A stretch of DNA of 7,593 nucleotides from Methylacidiphilum sp. (GTDB lineage: Bacteria > Verrucomicrobiota > Verrucomicrobiia > CAIQCK01), in the NCBI GenBank assembly GCA_020718125.1, contig DYDC01000127.1, positions 1 to 7,593 of the forward strand. The letters run 5' to 3'. The first letter of the stretch is position 1. Each line of letters starts with the position of its first letter. The notes below the pieces were generated by a model that saw nothing but the letters and a program-made list of their open reading frames with translations, was not told where the DNA came from and ran no database searches. Both the position numbers and the translations under genes were made by a program. Positions 1 through 5,546 of this stretch are shown here, piece after piece.

Positions 1-1324
1 CCCCGCACCACTCCACCGCCAGCGTCGCGTAGATGCCGGTGAGGTCGAGGAGGTCCTGGATTTCGACCCACTCGTCGGGGGCGTGCAGATGGTCGCCGCG
101 GGGGCCGAGGAGGATGGAGGGCATCTTGCCGACTTCGCCGCAGATGCCGAGGTCGCACGAGAACGCCGCGCCGCCGATGCCGGGTTTGTCGCCGCGATAG
201 CGCTCGAAGGCTGAGACGACCGATTTCACGGCGGCGCTGCTCGTGGGCGTCTCCCACGGTTTCACGTAGTGGTAGGCGCGCTCCAGTGTCAGCTCGAACG
301 GTTGCAGTGCCGCGTCTTTCGCGCCGTGCTCTTTCCAGAACTTGCGGAAGCGACGGTAGAAATCAGCCTCAGTCATGCCGGGATGACACCAGACAATCCA
401 CGCGATCTTCGCGAGCAGCGGCGCGCCCATCTGCGTGAACTCGCCGGGCTTGTCGGTTGTGAGATGCCACGGCAGGACGTTGAGTTGCTTGCCGGAAGCG
501 CTGAAGAGCGGGTGCTTGTTCTGCGCGCGCCACGTCTTCTGCCACTCCTGGAACAGCTCGATGGCGCGGGCGGCGCCGTTCATCGGGTTGGCGATGGCCT
601 TGCCCATGTAGGCCATGCCGCCCTTGCCGGTGAGCGTCAGGTCGCCGAGGAATGCGCCGAGGCACGCGGGGCAGACTTCCATGCGCGTCGGCTCGCTGAC
701 GATGGCGAGGTCGGCGTTGTGGCCGCGAAGGCGCGCGGCGAGCGTGCCGTTGCCGCTGGCGAATTCCTCGTCCACGACGCTCTCGAACAGGATGTCACCC
801 GCGGGCCGGAAGCCGAGGTCTTGCAGGATGCGCATCGCCCAGAACATCGCCGCGAGGCCGCCTTTCATGTCGGCGGAACCGCGACAGTAGAGCCGGCCGT
901 TCTTCACGACGGGTTTGTAGGGACGGCAGACTTTCCAGTTGTCCGGCTCGAACGGCGCAACGTCGCAGTGGCCGCTGAGGAGCAGCCGTTTGCCGCCACC
1001 GGTGCCGCGCCAGCGCGCGACGACGTTGTCGCGGCCTTTCGGGTAATTGCGGCCTTCGAGCCACGACGGGTGCTTGCGGATGCCGCGCACGGCGAGCGGC
1101 GAGAAGACATCCACCTGCCACTTGCGTTTGCGGCACTCGGCGGCGACCCATTTCTGGGCGGCGGCTTCGTTGCCATCGGGCGGACGGTTCTCGCTGGGGA
1201 AGCTGACGAACTTCTTCGTCCACGCGACGATGTCGTTCGCGCGGCGGTTTACGGCGGAGCGGATGGCGGAGATGGCAAAATCATGGGGGGCAAAATCATG
1301 TTTTGAGAAATTGTCTCGTTTCAT
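1..1324 (-). CDS. M20 family metallopeptidase/deacylase (ArgE/DapE/CPG2-like), 3' end cut by window edge
   Basis: This is a zinc-dependent amidohydrolase or peptidase of the ArgE/DapE superfamily, expected in the cytoplasm; the substrate cannot be read from the sequence. The frame is open from the ATG at 1324 to the window edge (441 residues visible). All expected metal-site motifs are present: H119-C-D121 in GHCDVAPFEPDNW, bridging D152 in GSADMKGG, E186-E187 in VVDEEFASGNGT, E211 in VSEPT, and the last ligand H414 in GDHLHAPDEW. About 27 residues follow H414, so only a few codons should be missing. The dimerisation-domain His usually seen in GxxxHA is Met237 here. The ATG overlaps the GxxExxY stop codon as ATGA, with AAAGGA at 1328-1333 upstream. 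No other in-frame start was found before the conserved fold begins near residue 19. Residues 9-17 (HDFAPHDFA) are encoded by a DNA repeat and are probably not ancestral. Confidence 0.93.
   Translation of the reverse strand, partial: MKRDNFSKHDFAPHDFAISAIRSAVNRRANDIVAWTKKFVSFPSENRPPDGNEAAAQKWVAAECRKRKWQVDVFSPLAVRGIRKHPSWLEGRNYPKGRDNVVARWRGTGGGKRLLLSGHCDVAPFEPDNWKVCRPYKPVVKNGRLYCRGSADMKGGLAAMFWAMRILQDLGFRPAGDILFESVVDEEFASGNGTLAARLRGHNADLAIVSEPTRMEVCPACLGAFLGDLTLTGKGGMAYMGKAIANPMNGAARAIELFQEWQKTWRAQNKHPLFSASGKQLNVLPWHLTTDKPGEFTQMGAPLLAKIAWIVWCHPGMTEADFYRRFRKFWKEHGAKDAALQPFELTLERAYHYVKPWETPTSSAAVKSVVSAFERYRGDKPGIGGAAFSCDLGICGEVGKMPSILLGPRGDHLHAPDEWVEIQDLLDLTGIYATLAVEWCG
1274..1300. repeat. Tandem pair of GGCAAAATCATG repeats (left flank of the GxxExxY cassette)
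   Basis: Two perfect copies of GGCAAAATCATG lie at 1274-1285 and 1289-1300, phased at 15 bases. The same 12-mer recurs four times (one copy with a mismatch) at 2148-2206 on the other side of the GxxExxY gene. On the minus strand the pair lies inside the 5' end of the M20 gene and reads in frame as HDFAPHDFA. Because the phase is a multiple of three, changes in copy number would not shift that frame. Confidence 0.9.
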
Positions 1325-1333
1325 TTGTCCTTT
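1321..1333 (-). promoter_or_regulatory. Shine-Dalgarno and ATGA stop/start overlap coupling GxxExxY to M20
   Basis: On the minus strand AAAGGA (1333-1328) is followed after three bases by the M20 ATG (1324-1322), whose last two bases and the next A form the GxxExxY TGA stop (1323-1321). The ribosome-binding site is thus the last codons of the GxxExxY gene (residues TKDK). This arrangement favours translational coupling and decides the M20 start. The spacing is short but usable. Confidence 0.7.
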
Positions 1334-2130
1334 GTGAGAGTGGCGAACTCAATGCGGTGGCGGTTGAAGTTCACCCACTGAATGCACTTGAGCGGCGTGT
1401 GCCGAAGGAAGAGTGATTGATGGTCGCGCATCGCGTCGCGCGCGGCTGTCACTGCGGTTAAGGCGAAGGCCGTGTCGTCGGTCAGCAGGTGAACTGTTTG
1501 GCTGCCGATGGACTTTGAGCCGCTGAGGACCGGGACGGGGCGGCAGACCACGGACGGGCCGCCCAAGAACCATGTGATGGCCTCGCGGTAGAGCGATACC
1601 TCCAGAAATGCACCCCAGTCTTGAAGTAGTTCAGCCAGCTTGGTTTTCAGCCACGCGCTCTCCGTGTTCACGTCTCGCCATTCGTTATCCACGACGGAGA
1701 AGACGCGGCGCCGTGCCGCCGTTAGCTTCGTGGAGACGAACTCATGCTCAACACGGTCGGTGCGGAGGTTGACCAGACGGCCGTGCTGCATGCCGGTCAG
1801 GAACAGGTAGTTCAGTGTCTGCTGCCGGTGGGGCGGGCCGAGTTTCTCGACGGTCTTGGCTTCAACCATCAACCCGTGATCGAACAGCAGGTCCATGAAG
1901 TAATCCCTCGCGAAACCGTCGTGGCTGACACGAATGGCCGCCTCACGCTCCGCCGGACAAATACCGCGCTCCGCGCAGCGGGTTGCAATCTCCCGCTTGA
2001 ACAGCAGTTCATCCAAGAACCGGCCGAACTCGTTATGCACTTCGAAGATCACACCCAGGACGCGGCGGTCGAGGGCGTGGAATTGCTCCTGATTGAATAC
2101 CCGGATCTCAGTTTGAGGTTCAATCGGCAT
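1321..2130 (-). CDS. GxxExxY family protein, PD-(D/E)XK nuclease-like, long form
   Basis: The 269-residue product matches the GxxExxY family (Pfam PDDEXK_3 group), whose biochemical role is unknown to me. The N-terminal part has LGVIFEVHNEFGRFLDELLF (residues 25-44), corresponding to the family motif; the Glu is kept while the G and Y positions are both Phe. A PD-(D/E)XK-like core follows: D80 in YFMDLLFDHG, E90-x-K92 in MVEAKTVE, Q104 in RQQTLNYL, then GRLVNLRTDRVEHEF. Typical members are about 125-140 residues; this one has a further ~135-residue C-terminal region (from about residue 137) that I do not recognise. A TTG six bases upstream is also in frame, but ATG at 2130 is preferred; no clear Shine-Dalgarno precedes either. 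The gene is flanked by GGCAAAATCATG repeats and overlaps the M20 start. It looks lower in GC than its neighbours, which suggests acquisition. Confidence 0.85.
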   Translation of the reverse strand: MPIEPQTEIRVFNQEQFHALDRRVLGVIFEVHNEFGRFLDELLFKREIATRCAERGICPAEREAAIRVSHDGFARDYFMDLLFDHGLMVEAKTVEKLGPPHRQQTLNYLFLTGMQHGRLVNLRTDRVEHEFVSTKLTAARRRVFSVVDNEWRDVNTESAWLKTKLAELLQDWGAFLEVSLYREAITWFLGGPSVVCRPVPVLSGSKSIGSQTVHLLTDDTAFALTAVTAARDAMRDHQSLFLRHTPLKCIQWVNFNRHRIEFATLTKDK

Positions 2131-2197
2131 GACCAACGGACGGTTTTGGCAAAATCATGTTGGGCAAAATCATATTCCCCATGATTTTGCCACGCAT
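2120..2197 (-). other. Possible repeat-encoded 25-codon leader ORF upstream of GxxExxY
   Basis: Just after the M24 stop, AGAGGG stands about 9 bases before an ATG inside the repeat (2197-2195). The frame runs 25 codons through the hairpin, contains MILPNMILP, and ends at a TGA (2122-2120) that overlaps the first codons of the GxxExxY gene in another frame. It could be a coupling leader or a chance product of ATG-containing repeats. There is no independent evidence of translation. Confidence 0.2.
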
Positions 2198-2206
2198 GAT
2201 TTTGCC
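2148..2206. repeat. Double inverted repeat/hairpin of four GGCAAAATCATG units (right flank of cassette)
   Basis: GGCAAAATCATG occurs at 2148-2159 and, with one mismatch (last base A), at 2163-2174. The reverse complement CATGATTTTGCC occurs at 2180-2191 and 2195-2206. Units within each arm are phased at 15 bases, as at 1274-1300. The inner units pair 11 of 12 around a 5-base loop (2175-2179) and the outer units pair 12 of 12 beyond a 3x3 internal loop. A transcript of either strand should fold into a long hairpin. It lies between the M24 stop and the GxxExxY start, so it could affect mRNA stability, attenuate transcription, or be a recombination or protein-binding site. It lacks a T-run on the minus-strand transcript side, so a classical intrinsic terminator is not supported. 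Confidence 0.92.
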
Positions 2207-2213
2207 CTCTGCT

Positions 2214-3380
2214 TTACAACACGATCACCTCTCGCCGGTAGCTGTTCAGTTCGCGCAGGCCGGTCTTGGTCACCAGCACGCCGTCCTCGTAGCGCAGGCC
2301 GTATTGGCCGTCGCTGAGCCAGATGTCCACGTTGAAGAGCATGTTCGGCTGGATGACGAAGTCGGCGCTCTTGGAGAGCCACAGGCCCTCGACCTCCGAA
2401 CTGCCCGTGCCGTGGGCGGGGCCGTAGAGCGTGAAGTTCTCGTAGCCGTAGCGCGACAGGATCTTGTGGTAGCCGGCGAACATATCGCAGCCGCGCACGC
2501 CGGGGCGGATCGTGGCGATGGCGTAGTTCATCGCCTCCAGCGCGGCCTCGGCGAGCTTGCGCGCGGGCTTGGGCATTTTGCCAATGGCGAACGGCCGGCA
2601 CATGTTGCCGCAGTAGCCCATGTATTTCGCGCCGAAGGTGAACTGCACCAGATCGCCGGTCTTGATGGCGCGGTCGGTTGAGCGGCAGAGGCTCAACGGC
2701 GTGGTCGGGCCGGAGCAGACCCACGCGGGATAGCTCATGCCCTCGGCGCCGCTCAGCACCATCTTCGAGCGCGCGACGGCTTCGAGTTCCCACTCGCGCT
2801 TGCCGGGCTCAGCGGCGCGGAGCGCGGCCTTCATCGCCTCCTCGGTGATGCGATACGCCTCGGCGATGTAGGGAATCTCCGCGTCGGTCTTGATCATCTG
2901 CACGCGCAGCAACAGATCGTCGGCAGGCACACATTCCGCCGTCGGCGCCGCCGCTTGCAGGTCGTCGAAGATCATCTTCGGGAAAATGTTCCAGTTCGCG
3001 ACGCCGACGCGTTTCGGCGTGCCACCGCAGGCGCGCGGCAGGAGCGTCTTGAAGCTCTCGCCAGAAACCTTCGGCACCCATTCCGGCGCGCTGGTCTCGA
3101 CGAAGAGCTGGTTGATGCGTATCTCCGGCGCGTTGGAGAACTTCTTGGCGAACTCGAACGACTCCGGGCCGCCGGTGATGAGCACGGCCTTGCCCTCGGC
3201 GGGCACAATGATGCCGGCGAAGTCGAAGAACGGCCAGAACCCGGCGAGGTAGCGCGTGGTGCCGGTCTCACTCTCGCTGCCGTATCCGACGAAGCAGTCG
3301 AGGTCCGCTTTTCTCAGCTCGGCCTGGAGCTTGGCGATGCGGTTGGCGTATTCGATTGAAGGCAGTGGCTTCAGTCTCAT
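2214..3380 (-). CDS. Creatinase/M24 (pita-bread fold) hydrolase with altered metal site
   Basis: The 388-residue product has the two-domain layout of the creatinase/aminopeptidase P family: an N-terminal creatinase-like domain (about 1-160) and a C-terminal pita-bread domain (about 165-388). Visible landmarks are LVQFTFGAKYMGYCGNMCRP (244-263), GPAHGTGSSEVEG (320-332), NVDIWL (350-355) and GLRYEDGVLVTKTGLREL (361-378). In M24 metallopeptidases the five ligands are D, D, H, E, E. Here the aligned positions are T248, N259, H323, D352 and E365, so only two are canonical. The His normally found before the first ligand (LPHG-type motif) is also missing; LCRS is there instead. A classical Xaa-Pro dipeptidase activity is therefore doubtful. 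Metal-free or divergent members such as creatinase show the fold can serve other hydrolases or lyases. AAGGA overlapping the VOC stop codon (TAAGGA, 3395-3390) precedes the ATG by 9 bases, supporting this start and an operon with the VOC gene 12 bases upstream. Confidence 0.88.
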   Translation of the reverse strand: MRLKPLPSIEYANRIAKLQAELRKADLDCFVGYGSESETGTTRYLAGFWPFFDFAGIIVPAEGKAVLITGGPESFEFAKKFSNAPEIRINQLFVETSAPEWVPKVSGESFKTLLPRACGGTPKRVGVANWNIFPKMIFDDLQAAAPTAECVPADDLLLRVQMIKTDAEIPYIAEAYRITEEAMKAALRAAEPGKREWELEAVARSKMVLSGAEGMSYPAWVCSGPTTPLSLCRSTDRAIKTGDLVQFTFGAKYMGYCGNMCRPFAIGKMPKPARKLAEAALEAMNYAIATIRPGVRGCDMFAGYHKILSRYGYENFTLYGPAHGTGSSEVEGLWLSKSADFVIQPNMLFNVDIWLSDGQYGLRYEDGVLVTKTGLRELNSYRREVIVL

Positions 3381-3392
3381 CAGCGTGTTTCC

Positions 3393-3737
3393 TTACCTAC
3401 CCCACGAGGTGGCGTTTGGTTGGTCGGCGAACTCCATGAACTCGTAACCTGCGCCGTCTTTTTCGATGAAAACCACGGTCAATCCCGGCATCGCCTCGAA
3501 CGGGCCGAGCACAACCTTCTCGCCGGCGATGGCGTCCTTGATGCTGTCCACGCGAAACGCAAAGTGCGGCAGGTCGCGCACGACGCCTTTGACCGGCGAG
3601 TCCGGCTCGAAGCGCAGGAACTCGACGCGGTATTTGTGCTTCAGCGGGTCGGTCACCCACACCTTGCTGGCGGGCACGTAGGTCTCGCCGGGTTGTTTGT
3701 CGTCAGTGGGCAATCCGAGGTGATGGAATTGTTTCAT
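3393..3737 (-). CDS. VOC superfamily protein (glyoxalase/bleomycin-resistance/dioxygenase fold)
   Basis: The 114-residue product is a single vicinal-oxygen-chelate domain of two beta-alpha-beta-beta-beta halves: KQFHHLGLPTDD at the N-terminus, KYRVEFLRFEPDSPV (35-49), DLPHFAFRVDSI (55-66), and GYEFMEF (97-103). Likely metal ligands at the usual VOC positions are H5 or H6, E39, H58, and E99 or E102. It could be a lactoylglutathione-lyase-like isomerase, an epimerase or a dioxygenase; the substrate is unknown. The start is set at ATG 3737 because AAGGA (3750-3746) lies 8 bases upstream and MKQFHH matches a VOC N-terminus. An in-frame ATG at 3746 overlaps the toxin stop as ATGA and would add only MIL. 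Longer upstream extensions run through the toxin gene and are not supported. The M24 gene begins 12 bases downstream. Confidence 0.88.
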   Translation of the reverse strand: MKQFHHLGLPTDDKQPGETYVPASKVWVTDPLKHKYRVEFLRFEPDSPVKGVVRDLPHFAFRVDSIKDAIAGEKVVLGPFEAMPGLTVVFIEKDGAGYEFMEFADQPNATSWGR

Positions 3738-3742
3738 AAGGA

Positions 3743-3750
3743 TCATCCTT
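3743..3750 (-). promoter_or_regulatory. Shine-Dalgarno for the VOC gene embedded in the toxin stop region
   Basis: AAGGA (3750-3746) is formed by the last two sense codons of the toxin (CAA GGA) plus flanking bases, directly followed by its TGA. It sits 8 bases before the VOC ATG at 3737. The guest module therefore supplies the ribosome-binding site of the next metabolic gene. The GxxExxY/M20 junction has the same design. Confidence 0.65.
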
Positions 3751-4189
3751 GTTTTGGCGGCTTGGCAGAGGCGATCATCGCTTCGATCTCCACAATCAAT
3801 TCGGGGATGTTCGGGCGTGAGAAACTCAATCGTGGCGCTGGGATGCGATGATGTTTGATGTCGGGCTCGATGTGCTTGTGGTGCGGGAATGAGGTTTGCA
3901 GAGTCGGATCGTCGGGATGCGGTTGGCAATCATACCAATAGAGCTTCCGCGGTCCCCGCCAGACTTCGTAGCCATAGGCGTCAATGACTACAGGTCTTCG
4001 GTCGGCCAGGATCCGTTCAACCACGACCAGCCGGACGCCGCTTTCAAAATGCAGTTCACCGCTTACGCGAGCCAGGGATGCTCCCCGTCTAACCAGAGTT
4101 ACCGTTGAATGGTGAACCGATTTGAACTGTTCCGCCAAGCTGTAAAGGAACAGTTCGTAATCCTCCAAGGCGCGCAGCGGGTTGTTCAT
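3743..4189 (-). CDS. DUF6516-like (TumE-type) putative toxin of a two-gene TA module
   Basis: The 148-residue protein matches the DUF6516 family, which I recall being named TumE in Pfam and regarded as a type II toxin; the name is from memory. Characteristic segments are ALEDYELFLYSL (7-18), TLVRRGASLARVSGELHF (31-48), DAYGYEVWRG (70-79), YWYDCQPHPDDP (84-95), SFPHHKHIEPDIKHHRIPAP (100-119) and RPNIPELIVEIE (125-136). It carries nine histidines, five of them in the HHKH...KHH region, which may form the active or binding site. No signal peptide or membrane segment is seen. Its ATG overlaps the stop of the gene before it (ATGA at 4189-4186), the usual arrangement of translationally coupled TA pairs. 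Its GC is lower than that of the M24 gene (for example 32 of 60 bases at 3961-4020 against 43 of 60 at 3001-3060). The molecular target is unknown. Confidence 0.82.
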   Translation of the reverse strand: MNNPLRALEDYELFLYSLAEQFKSVHHSTVTLVRRGASLARVSGELHFESGVRLVVVERILADRRPVVIDAYGYEVWRGPRKLYWYDCQPHPDDPTLQTSFPHHKHIEPDIKHHRIPAPRLSFSRPNIPELIVEIEAMIASAKPPKQG

Positions 4190-4455
4190 GAAGTCACGCG
4201 GACCAGCCCGGACAGACCGGGATGCTGCGCCTGCAATCGGCCGATTTCATTCCGATAATCCGACTGCCGCGCCAGCCAGGTGCGATACACACTGGCCCAC
4301 TCGCTGAAGTCCAATACCCACGCATCGTCTTCAGGCTCTTCGCCATTGACATATGCCGCGAAGAAAATCTCGGAACGGATGTTATACTTGCGTTCGAAGC
4401 GGAGGAGTTCCTCTTCCAGCGCATGAATGTCAGCTAACAGTTCCTGCGTGCTCAT
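4186..4455 (-). CDS. Putative antitoxin partner of the DUF6516-like toxin
   Basis: The small 89-residue acidic protein (16 D/E against 9 K/R) is likely to be mostly helical: helix LADIHALEEELLRFERKY (7-24), an acidic loop NGEEPEDDAW (37-46), and helix EWASVYRTWLARQSDYRNEI (52-71). I recognise the E-x-L-x-x-[FY]-E-x-K-Y...F...W pattern as common in the gene beside DUF6516 proteins. It shows no HTH or ribbon-helix-helix, so if it is an antitoxin it probably neutralises by binding rather than as a DNA-binding autorepressor. The start is ATG 4455 with a weak GGTGA just upstream. It follows the oxidoreductase stop by 52 bases, in which I see no convincing promoter or terminator. Confidence 0.75.
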   Translation of the reverse strand: MSTQELLADIHALEEELLRFERKYNIRSEIFFAAYVNGEEPEDDAWVLDFSEWASVYRTWLARQSDYRNEIGRLQAQHPGLSGLVRVTS

Positions 4456-4507
4456 AAATCACCCGGCCAACCTAGCGCGGAAATCACGGTGTTGGAAGCC
4501 TTTCAAT

Positions 4508-5506
4508 TCAGAGTTTGACGATCTTTCCCGTCGCAGCAGATTCTTCCGCCGCGAGGCACGCGCGCACGGCGGCGGCGGATTCCTCCGGCGTGATGACGGT
4601 GGGTTTGCGGCCTTCGAGGACGCACGTGGCGAAGTAGCTCAACTCCTCCCTCAACGCGCCGGCCCGCACGCCGTGCAGCGACGGCCAGTAGGTCGTGTCG
4701 GGCGAATGCCAGCCGGTCTTGTCCACGACCGAGAAGTTCGGATGCGTCTCGTGGATGTGGATGGAGCCTTCGGTGCCGATGATCTCCATCCGCTCGTCAA
4801 TCTGGAACGCCGTCGTGTCCGGCAGGAACCACGTGTCCTCCAACACGCCGATGGCGCCGCTGTCGAAGCGATACATCGTCCAGCCGAGGTCGGGGTTCTT
4901 CAGCTTGCGGACGTTGACGGTCTGCGCGTAGGCCGACACGATCTTCGCGCCGGAATACCAGAGCATCAGGTCCGTGTCGTGGACGCCGTCGCCGATGATG
5001 GGGCCGATCTTCGGCAGCACGGAGGCGCCGACGAAGGCGGGGATGTTCCGCCGCGCATACATCGAGACGATCTTGCCGATCTTGCCCTCGGCGATGGCGG
5101 CCTTGGCGGCTGCATAGCGCGGGTTGAACCGGCAGATGTGACCGACCGTGAAGAACTTTGACGTCTCCTTGGTTGCCTTCACGATCTTCTGGCAGTCGGC
5201 GACGGACGAGGCCATCGGTTTTTCCAGGAACACATGTTTGTCGGCCTTGAGTGCCGCGACGGTCGGCGCGACGTGCTGGTCCCACATCGTCACGACGTTC
5301 ACCATGTCCACGTTGGGATCGGCGAGCAGTTTGTTGTAGTCGGTGTAAGTCTTCGTGACACCGAAGGTTTTCGCGACCTCCTTCAGCCGCGGCTCGGCGA
5401 CATCGCACAGCGCGTAAAGCTCGACGTGCGAGATGCCCGACAGCGCCTCGCAATGTTTTTCCCCAAACCAACCCAACCCAATGACGGCGACTCTGACTTT
5501 GTTCAT
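4508..5506 (-). CDS. Gfo/Idh/MocA family NAD(P)-dependent oxidoreductase
   Basis: The 332-residue cytoplasmic dehydrogenase is of the usual family length. The N-terminal Rossmann domain opens with VAVIGLGWFGEKHCEAL (6-22), which contains the GxGxxG nucleotide site. The family EKP motif is at 95-97 in VFLEKPMAS, with K96 the likely catalytic/cofactor lysine. The C-terminal alpha/beta domain carries GDGVHDTDLMLW (172-183), where H176 and D179 (with D173) match the substrate-binding GxHxxD motif. It probably oxidises a sugar, inositol or similar polyol; the exact substrate cannot be read off. A strong Shine-Dalgarno AGGAG (5518-5514) lies 7 bases before the ATG at 5506 and fixes the start, even though the frame is open further upstream. 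It follows the truncated Gfo/Idh/MocA gene by 40 bases, consistent with one operon. Confidence 0.95.
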   Translation of the reverse strand: MNKVRVAVIGLGWFGEKHCEALSGISHVELYALCDVAEPRLKEVAKTFGVTKTYTDYNKLLADPNVDMVNVVTMWDQHVAPTVAALKADKHVFLEKPMASSVADCQKIVKATKETSKFFTVGHICRFNPRYAAAKAAIAEGKIGKIVSMYARRNIPAFVGASVLPKIGPIIGDGVHDTDLMLWYSGAKIVSAYAQTVNVRKLKNPDLGWTMYRFDSGAIGVLEDTWFLPDTTAFQIDERMEIIGTEGSIHIHETHPNFSVVDKTGWHSPDTTYWPSLHGVRAGALREELSYFATCVLEGRKPTVITPEESAAAVRACLAAEESAATGKIVKL

Positions 5507-5546
5507 GGTAGTTCTCCTGATTTGCGGGTGACAGTTTACCGGGAGA

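Larger units (their letters stand above)
1274..2206. mobile_element. Putative repeat-bounded cassette carrying a GxxExxY gene
   Basis: The interval runs from the first left-hand GGCAAAATCATG copy to the last right-hand copy (933 bases) and contains only the GxxExxY gene. Its right end is 7 bases from the M24 stop codon. Its left end is about 10 bases from the first residues typical of the M20 fold. Removing it would join two metabolic genes that look like one operon. No transposase or target-site duplication is visible, so mobility would have to be non-autonomous or recombination-based. That this is an inserted unit is inference from repeat placement, the lower GC of the gene and the neighbouring gene order. 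Confidence 0.4.

Noticed and set aside
269..1306. Long plus-strand open frame of 345 codons opposite the M20 gene
   Set aside because: The minus strand encodes a complete set of M20 motifs with no interruption. The plus-strand product is Ala/Arg/Val/Glu-rich and low in complexity, as expected of an antisense shadow in high-GC codons.
2148..2206. Rho-independent terminator for the M24 gene
   Set aside because: The stem is long, but no T-run follows it in the minus-strand transcript and the arms are AT-rich repeat units, so the repeat explanation fits better.
1274..2206. CRISPR array
   Set aside because: The repeats are only 12 bases, phased at 15, with 3-base gaps and an inverted arrangement; there are no spacers or cas genes.
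2157..2681. 174-codon plus-strand open frame beginning inside the repeat
   Set aside because: It lies opposite the C-terminal M24 domain, and its start ATG belongs to the GGCAAAATCATG repeat, which supplies chance ATGs.
3738..3929. Extension of the VOC gene by 64 codons into the toxin gene
   Set aside because: The added residues resemble no VOC sequence and overlap a well-supported toxin gene in another frame; ATG 3737 has a good Shine-Dalgarno.
4456..4507. Promoter or terminator between the oxidoreductase and the antitoxin gene
   Set aside because: Only poor -35/-10 matches (TTCCAA, 17 bases, TAGGTT) and a weak CCAAC/GTTGG inverted pair were found; neither is strong enough to call.
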